A stretch of DNA of 64,000 nt from Tragulus kanchil (Eukaryota > Chordata > Mammalia > Artiodactyla > Tragulidae). Below, one piece after another: positions 38,190 to 50,785 of this stretch. The stretch spans positions 172,045,298-172,109,297 of the forward strand of contig JAIOJX010000030.1 in assembly GCA_022376925.1 (NCBI GenBank), read 5' to 3'. Below the pieces are notes generated by a model that saw only the letters and a list, made by a program, of their open reading frames with translations, did no database searches and was not told the DNA's origin. A program made the translations under genes and the position numbers. Positions within the stretch are counted from its first letter, which is position 1; each line of letters begins with the position of its first letter.

Positions 38190-38690
38190 GTGACATTCAA
38201 GATGGCTAATTTTGTGTGTCAGCTTGATTGCAGAAACCCTGGTAGCTGGCAAACCTGTACATCTGGGTATGTACAAGATTGTTCTAGGAAGAACTGCGAA
38301 ACTGAATAAAGAACTGTTGAATCGTTGAACAAAATGAAGCAGGGAACCCTCCCCAGTGTGGGCAGGCACCATCCAATCCCTAGAAAGCCTGGATAGAACC
38401 AAAGGCAGAAGAAGGGCACATTCACTCTCTCTGCTCGAGAAGAAACCCATCCTCTGCTGCCCTCAGACATCAGTACGCCTAATTCTTTGGCCTCCAGAAA
38501 CAAATCAGGCTTCACACCACTGACCCTCTGACCCCAAGGTCTGTATCCCTGGGCTGAATTACCCCAGTGGTCCTCTGGTTCTCCAGCTTGGAGATGGTAG
38601 ACTGTGGGGCGTTGTCAGCCTCTATCACTGTGTTAGCCAATTCTCACAATAAATCTCCTATTATATTTTCCACTCATCTCTATGTATTTC
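38190..38690 (+). repeat. Ancient interspersed repeat (family not assigned)
   Basis: TGGCTAATTTTGTGTGTCAG, GTGTGGGCAGGCACCATCC, GGTTCTCCAGCTTGGAGATGG and TTAGCCAATTCTCACAATAA with ATCTCC follow a repeat common in mammalian introns. Frames at 38166-38515 on the minus strand lie in this repeat and are not a gene. Confidence 0.6.
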
Positions 38691-39498
38691 AGGTAGTCAA
38701 TTAATCTCTACCAAAGTTTCATACCTTCAGAAGTAAGTTTGTAATGAGATTGTTGGCATTGTGGAAAATCATCATCATCACTTCAATTAACTTGAGTACC
38801 TAAAAACAACCATCTCTTCCTTTTCCTCTCACCCCCTCCCATTCTTACTTACATTCATCGGGGAAGAATTTGACAAAAATTCTTCTATTCTAAGAAAAAG
38901 AGGGTAAACTCTAAGCTCTCAAAGCTATTTATTCATTTGCTTACTCCCTACTAATTCATTTAATTGACTCAATCATTTGAAATGCTATAATCCACGTGCT
39001 CAAGAGCAAATTGCCATCTGAGTATTGGATTTATAAAACACAGAATGTCAGCACTTAGGATTCCAAATGAGACTGGAATAGGGACGTCTAAATATATTTA
39101 ATGAACTCAAGCAAAATACATCATGGGACCAAGATATTGGAACTCTGAAACATTTGTGTAAAGATAGACCAGATGAGTTTGGGTAAGTTTATGTACTGCC
39201 AAAAGACTTAGATGTCACTAAGTGATGTGCCACCCAGAGTTACATTATCTGACATGCTGGTTATCTAATTTATCACATGACACTATATATACAAAAACAT
39301 TAAAACCATAATGTCTTCTTGACTTCTCAGATTCAGAAAGTACTTTGCTATTAGTGCTTCAATGTCATTATGAGCAACTGTCAGTTTCACATATACTTTA
39401 GACATAGTAGGGTTGTGGCATTCTCTAGATGTTGCTTTTCTATAGCATAAATTCCCCATGTTGGTCTGAAGAAAAAACAAACAAACATGGAAACTCAC
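38691..39498. other. GRM7: Unique intron next to the 201-bp GRM7 exon donor
   Basis: AT-rich sequence without recognised repeats, ending at the GTGAGTTT donor (minus strand). Confidence 0.5.
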
Positions 39499-39699
39499 CA
39501 TTGAAATTCACGTTGCGGATATACTTCAACAACTTCTTGCCCCCAGCTTGCTCCATCTCTGGACAGACACCTCGGTAGTCAGCACAGAGATCCTTGTTCA
39601 TATGGTGGAGGGCATGGGCCATAGCATACACCGCGTCAATCACAAACTGAACTTTCCCCTCCTGCTCATAGTTGGAGTCTTTCCCAATTCTCTCCTGTC
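39499..39699 (-). CDS. GRM7: GRM7 internal coding exon, 201 bp (Venus-flytrap domain)
   Basis: Read on the minus strand, the exon starts after an acceptor ending TTTTCCATGTGCAG and stops before a GTGAGTTT donor. It opens in phase 1 (two bases complete a split Gly codon), carries 66 full codons and ends with the first base of a Gly codon, so 2+198+1=201. The peptide starts [14 protein letters not shown], includes [18 protein letters not shown] and ends KYIRNVNFN. This matches mGluR7 specifically: group III paralogues differ clearly in the [13 protein letters not shown] stretch. It belongs to the ligand-binding ANF_receptor / periplasmic-binding-protein-like fold, roughly residues 370-440 of about 915 by recollection. 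Two cysteines (DLC...GVC) are present, as expected. There are no stops or frameshifts, and the exon is not in a duplicated segment. Confidence 0.97.
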
Positions 39700-40260
39700 C
39701 TGCACATGGAAAACAGAAACACACACAAAGATTGGTGTTGAGGAGAAGGTCTCAGTTTGCATTTCCTTTCAACACTGCTTAAAGAAAACAATGCTTTGAG
39801 GTTTCCTGTAGATCATGTATCTATGTTTGGCTATCACATTTGGTGGCTTTGATGATGTTGGTTGGGTATTTGACTTTGGAGCTCATTACACTAACCTTTC
39901 TGATATATTTGATCATTAGAAGCAGCACTTCTGATGATCACAATAACAGCCTTTGTAATAAGACAACATATTTTTCCAAACATAGTGGTCCCAGAGAATC
40001 AAGGGGTTACTGGTAGTAGAAGCTGGGCCACCACAGTCAGATCTTCAGTCTGCTTAGTCTAGAAAGGTGATGGACCAAAAGAAAATAAGAGAAAACTAAC
40101 TAAATGCTTACTCCTGAATTCTCGACCTTCTTCTATATACCTGCTCTCCTTCCTATCTTTGTTTTAGGTGTTGGTGTAACTTGCAACTCAGATGCTCAAC
40201 TTGGAAACCCTAATGTCTATTTTTTTTTTCTTTTCTGTCTCTCACTCCACCCTCTTACAT
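39700..40260. other. GRM7: Unique intron upstream of the 201-bp exon acceptor
   Basis: Starts with the minus-strand acceptor tract TTTCTGTTTTCCATGTGCAG. No repeat recognised. Confidence 0.5.
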
Positions 40261-40261
40261 G

Positions 40262-40425
40262 AAAAGTGAAAGTGAAAGTTGCTTAGTCGTGTCTGACTCT
40301 TTGCGGCCCCACAGATTGTAGCCTGCCAGGCTCCTCTGTCCACGGAATTCTCCAGACAGGAACACTGGGATGGTCAGCTGTTCTCTTCTCCAGGGGACAT
40401 TCCCAACTCTAGGGGTCAAACTGTA
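40262..40425 (-). repeat. Bov-A2 type SINE fragment
   Basis: Reverse element: GTTGCTTAGTCGTGTCTGAC, GCCAGGCTCCTCTGTCCACG, TCCAGGGGACATTCCCAAC. The tRNA head is missing. Confidence 0.88.
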
Positions 40426-40689
40426 AATATATCTAACGAACAGCCAAGACCTCTAAAAAGTGAACAGTTTTGGCCACACTAGCAGCACCCATTTTATGCT
40501 TTCCTCATTTTCCATCAGGACACAATGTTAGGTGCCCCTTTTCATTTAGTCACTCTCCCGTGTTCATGTTTCCAAACCACAGAGTTCACCAGTTCACCCC
40601 CATGCCCGGAATTCTGCAGTAGTTCTTCACTGCCTGCAGAATGACATCCACATATATTCCCTTGACAATGGAGGATATTCATCACTTTG

Positions 40690-40920
40690 TTCCTATCTGC
40701 CTAATAACAGTAAGAACCAGCAGTGATTAAGGCCCTCCATTGTTCTGGATGCTTCATACACATGATTTTTGCTTCATCCTCACTTTGTGACTTACATATT
40801 CTTAGTCCTCTTTCTACAGATGGGAAAGTTGAGCCTCATAGGAATGACACCACCTTTCCAAGGTCATGTACAGCCATAGCAAGTGTGACAGCTCAGGCTT
40901 ATCAGAACCCAAAAGCAACA
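40690..40920 (+). repeat. MIR SINE
   Basis: ACATATTCTTAGTCCTC, CTACAGATGGGAAAGTTGAG and CTTTCCAAGGTCATGTACAG follow MIR order. Diverged. Confidence 0.65.
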
Positions 40921-40972
40921 TTTCTCTGACGTCACTGGCCCTACATCACCGTTTCCCTATAATTAATATATA

Positions 40973-41091
40973 TATTGGAGTAGGAAATGGCAAATCACTC
41001 CAATATTCTTGCCTAGAAAATCCTGTAGACAGAGGGGCCTAACAGGTATAGTCCATGAGGTCGCAAAGAGTGGGACACAACAGAGCACAAA

Positions 41092-41093
<2 letters not shown>
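40973..41093 (+). repeat. Bov-tA / Bov-A2 SINE 3' part
   Basis: GGAGTAGGAAATGGCAAATC, ATATTCTTGCCTAGAAAATC and GTCGCAAAGAGTGGGACACA, truncated at the 5' end. It runs directly into a GT microsatellite. Confidence 0.85.

Positions 41094-41094
<1 letters not shown>

Positions 41095-41138
<44 letters not shown>
41095..41138 (+). repeat. (GT)n microsatellite, about 22 units
   Basis: Uninterrupted GT dinucleotides at the tail of a SINE; likely polymorphic. Confidence 0.95.
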
Positions 41139-41140
<2 letters not shown>

Positions 41141-41149
41141 ATATATTGC

Positions 41150-42210
41150 TCCAGACAAGTATAGCTATTTTTTTTGTAAATATTATCAACTTTAATGTTG
41201 TTATCCTTGTTCACACTCTTTGCTTTGCCAGAAATGTCCCTTCTTGCTTTTTAACTGTCATAACTTAATTCTCTCTCCACGACATAACTTATCTTAGCAT
41301 ACTTGCTTACACTTAGCTTCTTGATCACAATTAAGATTTTCATAAAACATTTAAAATCTTTATTATAAAATTAATAGTTTCACTGTATTTTAATGCCCTA
41401 CCAGACTTTCCTTTCCTTCCCCACCCTCCAGCCTCTTATATTCCTAGCACTGAATACAGCATTTAGTATCTGATAGATCTTAAACAACACTTGTATTAAA
41501 TCAGGCACTCATTAAGCACACGATAATATTAGGAACTCTCTTTAGACATCTCGTCTCTCTATGACAAACAGTTAATGACAGACTAAGTTTCACTTTCACA
41601 GCAGTATTGCCTGGACTGTTTTCTACGACACATCTGTGTAGGAAAGGAACAACAGGGATTCTAGAACCCAAGCCCTTCCCCTGCAAGACAAAGTGCTCCT
41701 GACAGCTGCTGTGTCCAACATTGTTAGATTTCTGTACTGAGAGACTGTTTCAGAGTATTTAAACATAAAGTATAATATGCAAGGAGGAAGTTCAGAATTC
41801 CCCAAAATTATGTGAATTCATATTTTTCCTTTACAGGGCACACATTAATATCTTAAATAACAGATACTTCTGTAATTCATATATATTCCATTCAAATATC
41901 AACCTATCTCATGCTCACTGCTCCACTGGGTCTAGCCTTTTCAGTGTGTCTAGAGCAGGAATATTTTTTGGAAAAGATAAAGTCCATCAAAAATTCACAC
42001 TACTACTTCCAATGCAAATTTTGGATCACAGAGATTTTACTTGTCTTTATACTCTTACACTTCTGCCTCGATTTTTTTTTTTTTTTTAATGAGGAACATC
42101 CTCGGTATTAATGACACCATTGGAACTATTTATTGGCTTGGTTCTATAATAAACAGATAATATTTTTAGAATCATAATTATGCCCAAGCAACAGTCTAAG
42201 AATGTGGTAT
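41150..42210. other. Unique intron sequence
   Basis: AT-rich. A T-run at about 42073-42087. No repeat family or exon was recognised. Confidence 0.45.
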
Positions 42211-42211
42211 A

Positions 42212-44530
42212 GTGTACAGCATTGAGAAAACATGTGTTTCTTGGTTCTTATATGAATATTTCAGTAATTTACTCTGAGAAATGCAATTGCTGTGTTCAAG
42301 AGTAAATTCATATGTATTCCTGCTAAATATTGGCAAATTTCTCCCCAATGGGGTTGCATCAATTTGTTCTCCCACCACCAAAGAGTGAGTGTTTCTTTCC
42401 CAACAAACCTGACAACTGAGTGTGTCCTCAAACTTGGGTTTCTGTCAATCAGATAGGTGAGAAATGCTAAAACAGTATATTTTAATTTGTATTTTTCTTA
42501 CTATGGGGAGGGGTTGAACATATTTGCAAATAGTTTAAACCTATTGCATTTATTTTCTGCTTTCTGTTTTAATTAAAAATTGGTCATTTTCTGCTCTATT
42601 TTAAAAAGATTTATTAATAAATATCTTCATTATTTGAGATTAAGTTGCAAGCATTATTCCTAGTTTGGTATTTTTCTTTTACTCACTTTAGGTATTTTCT
42701 GCATAAAATTATACCAGACAAAAACTGTTTTCCTCAAAACATTATCAGTTTATTTTCTTGTTACTGCTTCTGGATTTTCAATCATATTTGGAAATAATGC
42801 CCCCACTCCCAAAATATAGAATGTTTTCTATGCGTGCTGTCTTCTACTATTTGTATAATTTCATTTTTTAAAGTTAGATGCTTCATCTACTTGCAATATA
42901 TTCTTATGTGCAGTGTGAAGAATCAATCAAAATTTTACCTTTTTTCATATAGCTATCTGGTTATCATAACATATCAGTTTGTCTTTTCTCACTGATTTAA
43001 AACATATTTTTTATTATATACTAAATTTACATGTGTAATTACTTATATCTCTGAATTCTTAAAATTTGTTTCACTCTTTGGTTTGTTTATTCATGAGCCA
43101 ACACTATAATTTCACTTCTAAAGTCTTCATACCATATTCTAATAACTGGTAGATTTAGCCCCTCTCTGACTATAATTGTTTCTTCCCCCAAGCCCCAAAT
43201 TTTCTGGTTATTTTTATATACTCAAATGAGTTTTATTAACTACTTACCTATCTTAAGAAAAGAAAACTTTCATAGCACATTTTTGCATTTTACATTGTAT
43301 TTACTTCTAAATCTTAAAGTACAGCATAGAAACATGGTTTCTTGGCTTCTTATAGGAATATTTCAGTATTCTACTCTGAGAAATGCAATTGCTGTGTTCA
43401 AGAGTAAATTCATATGTATTCCTGCTAAATATTGGCAAATTTCTCCCCAATGGGGTTGCATCAATTTGTTCTCCCACCACCAAAGAGTGAGTGTTTCTTT
43501 CCCAACAAACCTGACAACTGAGTGTGTCCTCAAACTTGGGTTTCTGTCAATCAGATAGGTGAGAAATGCTAAAACAGTATATTTTAATTTGTATTTTTCT
43601 TACTATGGGGAGGGGTTGAACATATTTGCAAATAGTTTAAACCTATTGCATTTATTTTCTGCTTTCTGTTTTAATTAAAAATTGGTCATTTTCTGCTCTA
43701 TTTTAAAAAGATTTATTAATAAATATCTTCATTATTTGAGATTAAGTTGCAAGCATTATTCCTAGTTTGGTATTTTTCTTTTACTCACTTTAGGTATTTT
43801 CTGCATAAAATTATACCAGACAAAAACTGTTTTCCTCAAAACATTATCAGTTTATTTTCTTGTTACTGCTTCTGGATTTTCAATCATATTTGGAAATAAT
43901 CCCCCCACTCCCAAAATATAGAATGTTTTCTATGCGTGCTGTCTTCTACTATTTGTATAATTTCATTTTTTAAAGTTAGATGCTTCATCTACTTGCAATA
44001 TATTCTTATGTGCAGTGTGAAGAATCAATCAAAATTTTACCTTTTTTCATATAGCTATCTGGTTATCATAACATATCAGTTTGTCTTTTCTCACTGATTT
44101 AAAACATATTTTTTATTATATACTAAATTTACATGTGTAATTACTTATATCTCTGAATTCTTAAAATTTGTTTCACTCTTTGGTTTGTTTATTCATGAGC
44201 CAACACTATAATTTCACTTCTAAAGTCTTCATACCATATTCTAATAACTGGTAGATTTAGCCCCTCTCTGACTATAATTGTTTCTTCCCCCAAGCCCCAA
44301 ATTTTCTGGTTATTTTTATATACTCAAATGAGTTTTATTAACTACTTACCTATCTTAAGAAAAGAAAACTTTCATAGCACATTTTTGCATTTTACATTGT
44401 ATTTATAAATGCACTTTGCTAGAACAAAATTCTTTACAAAGGTGAGAATGCCCATTTGTGTCTTTCCATTTGGTCACTTATGTTTGTTTCCTTTAATGGT
44501 GTTTTAAAATTTTTCTCACATGGGTCCTGA
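42212..44530 (-). repeat. L1 fragment, antisense, inflated by a duplication
   Basis: Plus-strand phrases such as TCAGATAGGTGAGAAATGC, ATTTTAATTTGTATTTTTCT, GAGGGGTTGAACATATTTGC and ACTTGCAATATATTCTTATG are reverse-complement L1 (3' half of ORF2). Frames are broken. The middle is present twice. Confidence 0.75.
42214..44405 (+). repeat. Tandem direct duplication, about 1.1 kb (junction 43304-43319)
   Basis: Positions 42214-43303 recur at 43319-44405, with 15 unmatched bases between. The first 60 bases of copy 2 are garbled relative to copy 1 by several single-base gaps and substitutions, after which the copies are nearly identical (ATAATGCCCCC versus ATAATCCCCCC). Error concentrated at the junction suggests a low-quality read end. 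Confidence 0.94.
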
Positions 44531-44974
44531 GTGTTTTGTGGAAAGTCAGCATTGGTATTTTACTTAGTTTTGCGATTATAAATATGGTTTTCTTTGCTGA
44601 GTACTTCCATTTCCTCATACATAAAAGCTAGCCTTTGTTTTGTAGTGGCTGTTTATTATTTTTCAACTTTCCAGCATGAAACATTTTAAATATAGAGCAA
44701 AGATGAAAGAACTTTACAGTGAACTCACCAACTAGTTTCTCACATTAACATTTTACTACACTTAATATTATAAGGAAATTCATTTTCTAATATTACTTTC
44801 ATAACCTGCTACTTTACAATTTTCTCTTACTTTTTATAGTACTTAAAAAAGGCAGTCTTGAAGGCATTATGACCATTATAAAATATACATTATGAAAGAG
44901 GTTCAGACTAGCAATTCATGAGAGCAGTTTTTTTATAAAGACATTCATATCAGAAGGAAAATGCCTTGAAAAAT
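44531..44974. other. AT-rich intron, no recognised element
   Basis: Nothing supported beyond base composition. Confidence 0.4.
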
Positions 44975-44988
44975 AATGGAAATATTTT

Positions 44989-45261
44989 TTTTCCACTTTT
45001 CTTTTTTTTTTTTTTGGCCACTTCTATTGGTCTTTCATTTCCATCTTTGTTCTTTGGCCTGTGTCGGCCTCCCATTGTAGTGGCCTCTCTCGCTGCAGAG
45101 CACCGGCTCTGGGCACATGTGCTCCAGAGCGCTGGCTCAGCAGTTGGACACATCGGTCCAGCCTTTCCATGGCACGTGGGATCTTCCCAGGCCAGGGATT
45201 GAACTGGCGCCCCTTGCACTGCAAGGTGGTGTCCCTGCCCAATGGACCATCAGGGAAGCCC
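44989..45261 (-). repeat. CHR-like SINE with target-site duplication
   Basis: Reverse copy with tail GGCCACTTCTATTGGTCTTT, body CTCGCTGCAGAGCACCGGCT, and head ACCATCAGGGAAGCCC. It is flanked by AATGGAAATATTTT (44975-44988) and AATGGCAATATTTT (45262-45275), a 14-bp target duplication with one mismatch. Confidence 0.9.
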
Positions 45262-45360
45262 AATGGCAATATTTTAAATGAAATATTTCATCATGTGTGA
45301 AACATTATAGGCTTTACTGTTCTCTTGAAGAGTCACCACATAGATCCATTAGCTTATTAA

Positions 45361-47490
45361 AAGCGGCGAGGAAAAGATAAACATTTGTCTTTGAGGCTAC
45401 TAGAACTTGAAAAATACAGCCTCACAATAAAACTGTGTACAAGTTCCTATGTCCTTGTCTTCTGAAGTAAAACGCTGATTGAAGAGTTAATGTTTGGGAG
45501 ATATGAAAATGTAGAAACAAAGAATATCTGTTGGCTGGAGCACTGGCAATAATTTAGACGAAATCTTATACACAGCAGGATTACTGAACTCCCAGTTCCC
45601 CAAAAGATATAGACAAAGGCCTGACATACCTTCCTAAGTTGTCTTTACAAGAAACAGACCCCCTCCAGATGAAAACTGCTGACCAAAATAACATAGAGCC
45701 TTACTCGTTGAAACCAGAAGGTTGATGATACTTGAAATGTCACCATGATGCCAAATAGTCCAAGAATTGTCTACATTTCTATTCGGTGTTGGGAACAGAG
45801 GCTAAGTTTCAGCAACAATATCAAGAAAAACAGAACTGGCAAGTTCATTAACAGTAAGAAGAGGCTAACTTTATTTCCCCTACTGTGGCAGACATAACTG
45901 TGTGCCAAGTTTAGAGTCTCTGGTTACTCATCTACCACCTGGTCCTTCCTCCTCTCATTGAGATCTGTTTTTTTCTGGTAATGGCAGTTCCTGCAGAAGT
46001 GTAGACTTCTGGGCCTCTCCTAAGTCAATCCTCATTTATCTAAGCCAATCCAGCTTCCTCAGAAAACACAGATTTAGGAACAGGTATGGGCTACAATTCT
46101 ACATGATAAGATGTAAGAAAAAAGAGTTTATTACCTCCACGTATAAAATGATACAAATGAACTTATTTATAAAACAGATGTAAGTGTTGGACCAAAAAGA
46201 AGTCTGAGCACTGAAGAATTGATGTTTTCGAATTGTGGTGCTGGAGAAGACTCTTGAGAGTTCCTTGGACTGCAAGGAAACCAACAGTTCAATCCTAAAG
46301 GAGATCAACCCTGAATATTCACTGGAAGGACGGATGCTGAAGCTGAAGCTCCAATATTCTGGCCACCTGAAGTGAAGAGCCAATTCACTGGAAAAGACCT
46401 GGGTGGCTGGAAGAAGGGGACGACTTCTGTCCTTGGCCCCTTCTGAAAGCGGCGAGGAAAAGATAAACATTTGTCTTTGAGGCTACTAGAACTTGAAAAT
46501 ACAGCCTCACAATAAAACTGTGTACAAGTTCCTATGTCCTTGTCTTCTGAAGTAAAACGCTGATTGAAGAGTTAATGTTTGGGAGATATGAAAATGTAGA
46601 AACAAAGAATATCTGTTGGCTGGAGCACTGGCAATAATTTAGACGAAATCTTATACACAGCAGGATTACTGAACTCCCAGTTCCCCAAAAGATATAGACA
46701 AAGGCCTGACATACCTTCCTAAGTTGTCTTTACAAGAAACAGACCCCCTCCAGATGAAAACTGCTGACCAAAATAACATAGAGCCTTACTCGTTGAAACC
46801 AGAAGGTTGATGATACTTGAAATGTCACCATGATGCCAAATAGTCCAAGAATTGTCTACATTTCTATTCGGTGTTGGGAACAGAGGCTAAGTTTCAGCAA
46901 CAATATCAAGAAAAACAGAACTGGCAAGTTCATTAACAGTAAGAAGAGGCTAACTTTATTTCCCCTACTGTGGCAGACATAACTGTGTGCCAAGTTTAGA
47001 GTCTCTGGTTACTCATCTACCACCTGGTCCTTCCTCCTCTCATTGAGATCTGTTTTTTTCTGGTAATGGCAGTTCCTGCAGAAGTGTAGACTTCTGGGCC
47101 TCTCCTAAGTCAATCCTCATTTATCTAAGCCAATCCAGCTTCCTCAGAAAACACAGATTTAGGAACAGGTATGGGCTACAATTCTACATGATAAGATGTA
47201 AGAAAAAAGAGTTTATTACCTCCACGTATAAAATGATACAAATGAACTTATTTATAAAACAGATGTAAGTGTTGGACCAAAAAGAAGTCTGAGCACTGAA
47301 GAATTGATGTTTTCGAATTGTGGTGCTGGAGAAGACTCTTGAGAGTTCCTTGGACTGCAAGGAAACCAACAGTTCAATCCTAAAGGAGATCAACCCTGAA
47401 TATTCACTGGAAGGACGGATGCTGAAGCTGAAGCTCCAATATTCTGGCCACCTGAAGTGAAGAGCCAATTCACTGGAAAAGACCTGGGTG
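45361..47490 (+). repeat. Tandem direct duplication, about 1086 bp (junction 46406-46447)
   Basis: Positions 45361-46405 recur at 46447-47490. Copy 1 ends in 41 bases (46406-46446) that do not match what follows copy 2, where a BovB element continues normally. A homopolymer difference (GAAAAATAC versus GAAAATAC) was also seen. The junction interrupts a BovB 3' end. Confidence 0.95.
46225..46405 (+). repeat. BovB 3' region, truncated by the duplication junction
   Basis: GGTGCTGGAGAAGACTCTTG, GGACTGCAAGGAAACCAAC and CCAATATTCTGGCCACCTGA are BovB RT-distal sequence. It stops at GACCTGGGTG, where the full copy at 47310-47692 continues. Confidence 0.88.
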
Positions 47491-47692
47491 CTGGGAAAAA
47501 ACTGAGGGCAAGAAGAGAAGGGGGCAAAAGAGGATGAGATGGTAGGATGGCATCACTGACTCAATGGACATGAGTCTGAGAAAACTCATGGAGATACAGT
47601 GTTGGATAAAGAAGCCTGGTGTGCTGTAGTCCATGGGGTCCAACAGAGTCAGACATGACTTAGTGACTGAACAACAACATAAAACAGAAATC
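47310..47692 (+). repeat. BovB (RTE) 3' end
   Basis: The same start as the truncated copy, then GGATGAGATGGTAGGATGGC, GACTCAATGGACATGAGTCT, AAGCCTGGTGTGCTGTAGTC and CAACAGAGTCAGACATGACT with GACTGAACAACAAC. This is the complete terminal part of BovB. There is no intact reverse-transcriptase frame. Confidence 0.92.
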
Positions 47693-47824
47693 AACCAACA
47701 CACACAGATAACAAATTCATGGTTACCAAAGGGGAAAGTGGAGGGAGCAAATGAGGACTTTGGGATTAACTGACACACCCTGCTGCAAATAAAACAGATA
47801 AACAAGCACCTGCCATATAGTACA

Positions 47825-47868
<44 letters not shown>

Positions 47869-47935
47869 AACAAAACTGCACTGCTTACTATACACCTGAA
47901 AATGACACATCAATAAAAATTTTTAAGTATATTGA
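47693..47935 (+). repeat. L1 3' UTR end with (TA)n
   Basis: ATTCATGGTTACCAAAGGGG, GGACTTTGGGATTAACTGAC, TATACACCTGAAAATGACAC and CAATAAAAATTTTTAAG form the usual artiodactyl L1 3' terminus. A (TA)18 tract lies at about 47828-47864. Confidence 0.8.
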
Positions 47936-48566
47936 GGAATTCCTGAGAAAGTTTATTTGCTCTTAAAGAGAAGAACACATACACACACACACACACTGTC
48001 TGCAATTACTCTAGTCATTTTGTGGTTCTGAGGCTATTACCCAGCTTACAAGTAACAGCAGAGTAACAATGGGTAAGGATGTGAAAATACAACTGAGCTG
48101 TGAGTTACCCAAGCCTAGAATCACCCTAAACTGTTTTCGAAGTGACACACTCAATGGCCCATCCATTTACCTGTAGCTTGATACTCAGTGTTTTCCACGT
48201 TTATTTGAACACTACACATATTCACATACCATTTACAACATCTCAAGGGACCAGCACAAGCATGCCTTCTCCTCTATGAAAGTGCAAAAATGGGTAGTTT
48301 TAAGAAATACTCTTAACAATGTAGATTAAAATAAAAAAGAAAGCATTTTCAATAAATTCTCAGTTAAGAGCTCATTCTTTCAGGCTTTCTGATGAACTGA
48401 GATGTGGTTAAATTCTTTTCTTCAATGAAATTGAAGCCATGTAAGCTTCCGTTGAAGAAACTATCAGATGCACTACACAAAAAACAATATGCAAACTCTC
48501 GCAACCAGAATTCCTAGTGTTTATTCTGCTGGTGAGGTCCTCTCTCTTGGAAAGGTCTGCTTATTT
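47936..48566. other. Unique intron sequence
   Basis: A short (CA)n lies at about 47980-47996. No exon recognised. Confidence 0.5.
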
Positions 48567-49437
48567 TGCCGACTTTAATATACCTGCTTCCTCAGAATAT
48601 ATGCTTTAGTTAATATACATGAGCAAACTATGAGGGAGGAAAAAAAGACATAGAAAAGGTAAGAAATTATGGATCTGATATTATCAATACAAATAATCCT
48701 ACTGTAATACAAAACTAAAAGAAAGAGAGGTTTGGGTTTTAGGCAGGAAACAAACCAAAGATATTTGCTAGTGTGAACTGGAAACCTACCAAAAAGCAGA
48801 TTTGAACAACTGGCCCTGTGTTTACGTTCTGTTTCTAAGGGATTCATAAATCATAATCTTCTATTGATTTCACATATTAATTCAGTTATTTGCATCAGAA
48901 AGACCTCTTGGAAGTACACATGCTCACACAGACTCTGCTTTTAAACTATGCATTACGCAAATAGATTTTGTTGACTATAAAGGCGCAAACTTAAAAATTT
49001 TTTGAGGTTAACGTCCTGATTAGTACTATGCACAATTAACTAAACTCTAATGCTTGGATGCATTGCAAATAATAAATACCCTCATAAAAACAGGAGAAAG
49101 TTATGTTACAGGAACTTTCAAAAAAATTCAGAGCATATTTGGTGACAGAAGTGCTAGATGCTGGGTCCAGAGGATGTAGGGATAGCAAGGTGGGTATCAC
49201 AGAACACTAGAAAGTGCTGCAGGTTCTAAAGATGCCACAGCTACCAGACAAGCCTTATGAGAATGCTACTGCAGTCCCTCCCACACTTTCAAAATAAATA
49301 AATAAAATAAATAAACGACTTATTGGTTTACTGGACAATTTTTTTCCTCTCATGGGTACACATCTCTTTCAATAAAATGAACATCAATGGTTTTATATAT
49401 ATAATATTTATATATATATATTAATATATATAATATT

Positions 49438-49477
<40 letters not shown>

Positions 49478-50550
49478 CAAATGTGCTTCATTGCTGTTTT
49501 TTTAAAACAGTAACCCCCATTCATACAGTCGGGGAGTAACAAACCATGGCAAGAAATAGCAGTAAAAAGAAAGTCAAAAGTTCTGGATTTAGACCTTTGC
49601 TACTACTGTGCCTCTGTCTGGAGGTGAGGGTCAGTGAGAACTGAATGAGTCAGTAACTTGTGCAAAGAATGATTCCTGCCGAACTTTAATTATACCTGCT
49701 TCCTCAGAATATATGCTTTAGTTAATATACATGAGCAAACTATGAGGGAGGAAAAAAAGACATAGAAAAGGTAAGAAATTATGGATCTGATATTATCAAT
49801 ACAAATAATCCTACTGTAATACAAAACTAAAAGAAAGAGAGGTTTGGGTTTTAGGCAGGAAACAAACCAAAGATATTTGCTAGTGTGAACTGGAAACCTA
49901 CCAAAAAGCAGATTTGAACAACTGGCCCTGTGTTTACGTTCTGTTTCTAAGGGATTCATAAATCATAATCTTCTATTGATTTCACATATTAATTCAGTTA
50001 TTTGCATCAGAAAGACCTCTTGGAAGTACACATGCTCACACAGACTCTGCTTTTAAACTATGCATTACGCAAATAGATTTTGTTGACTATAAAGGCGCAA
50101 ACTTAAAAATTTTTTGAGGTTAACGTCCTGATTAGTACTATGCACAATTAACTAAACTCTAATGCTTGGATGCATTGCAAATAATAAATACCCTCATAAA
50201 AACAGGAGAAAGTTATGTTACAGGAACTTTCAAAAAAATTCAGAGCATATTTGGTGACAGAAGTGCTAGATGCTGGGTCCAGAGGATGTAGGGATAGCAA
50301 GGTGGGTATCACAGAACACTAGAAAGTGCTGCAGGTTCTAAAGATGCCACAGCTACCAGACAAGCCTTATGAGAATGCTACTGCAGTCCCTCCCACACTT
50401 TCAAAATAAATAAATAAAATAAATAAACGACTTATTGGTTTACTGGAAAATTTTTTTTCCTCTCATGGGTACACATCTCTTTCAATAAAATGAACATCAA
50501 TGGTTTTATATATATAATATTTATATATATATATTAATATATATAATATT

Positions 50551-50590
<40 letters not shown>

Positions 50591-50785
50591 CAAATGTGCT
50601 TCATTGCTGTTTTTTTAAAACAGTAACCCCCATTCATACAGTCGGGGAGTAACAAACCATGGCAAGAAATAGCAGTAAAAAGAAAGTCAAAAGTTCTGGA
50701 TTTAGACCTTTGCTACTACTGTGCCTCTGTCTGGAGGTGAGGGTCAGTGAGAACTGAATGAGTCAGTAACTTGTGCAAAGAATGA
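48567..50785 (+). repeat. Tandem direct duplication, about 1110 bp (junction 49673-49677)
   Basis: Positions 48567-49672 recur at 49677-50785. Differences are homopolymer changes at the start of copy 2 (GACTTTAATATACC versus GAACTTTAATTATACC) and GGACAATTTTTTTCC versus GGAAAATTTTTTTTCC. The unit includes an interrupted TA microsatellite. Confidence 0.96.
49393..49474 (+). repeat. TA-rich microsatellite
   Basis: (TA)n with TAATATT interruptions and a pure run of about 16 units. Present again at about 50506-50587 through the duplication. Confidence 0.93.

Noticed and set aside
43226..43558. A 110-codon plus-strand frame
   Set aside because: It reads through the filler and garbled start of copy 2 at the 43319 junction within antisense L1.
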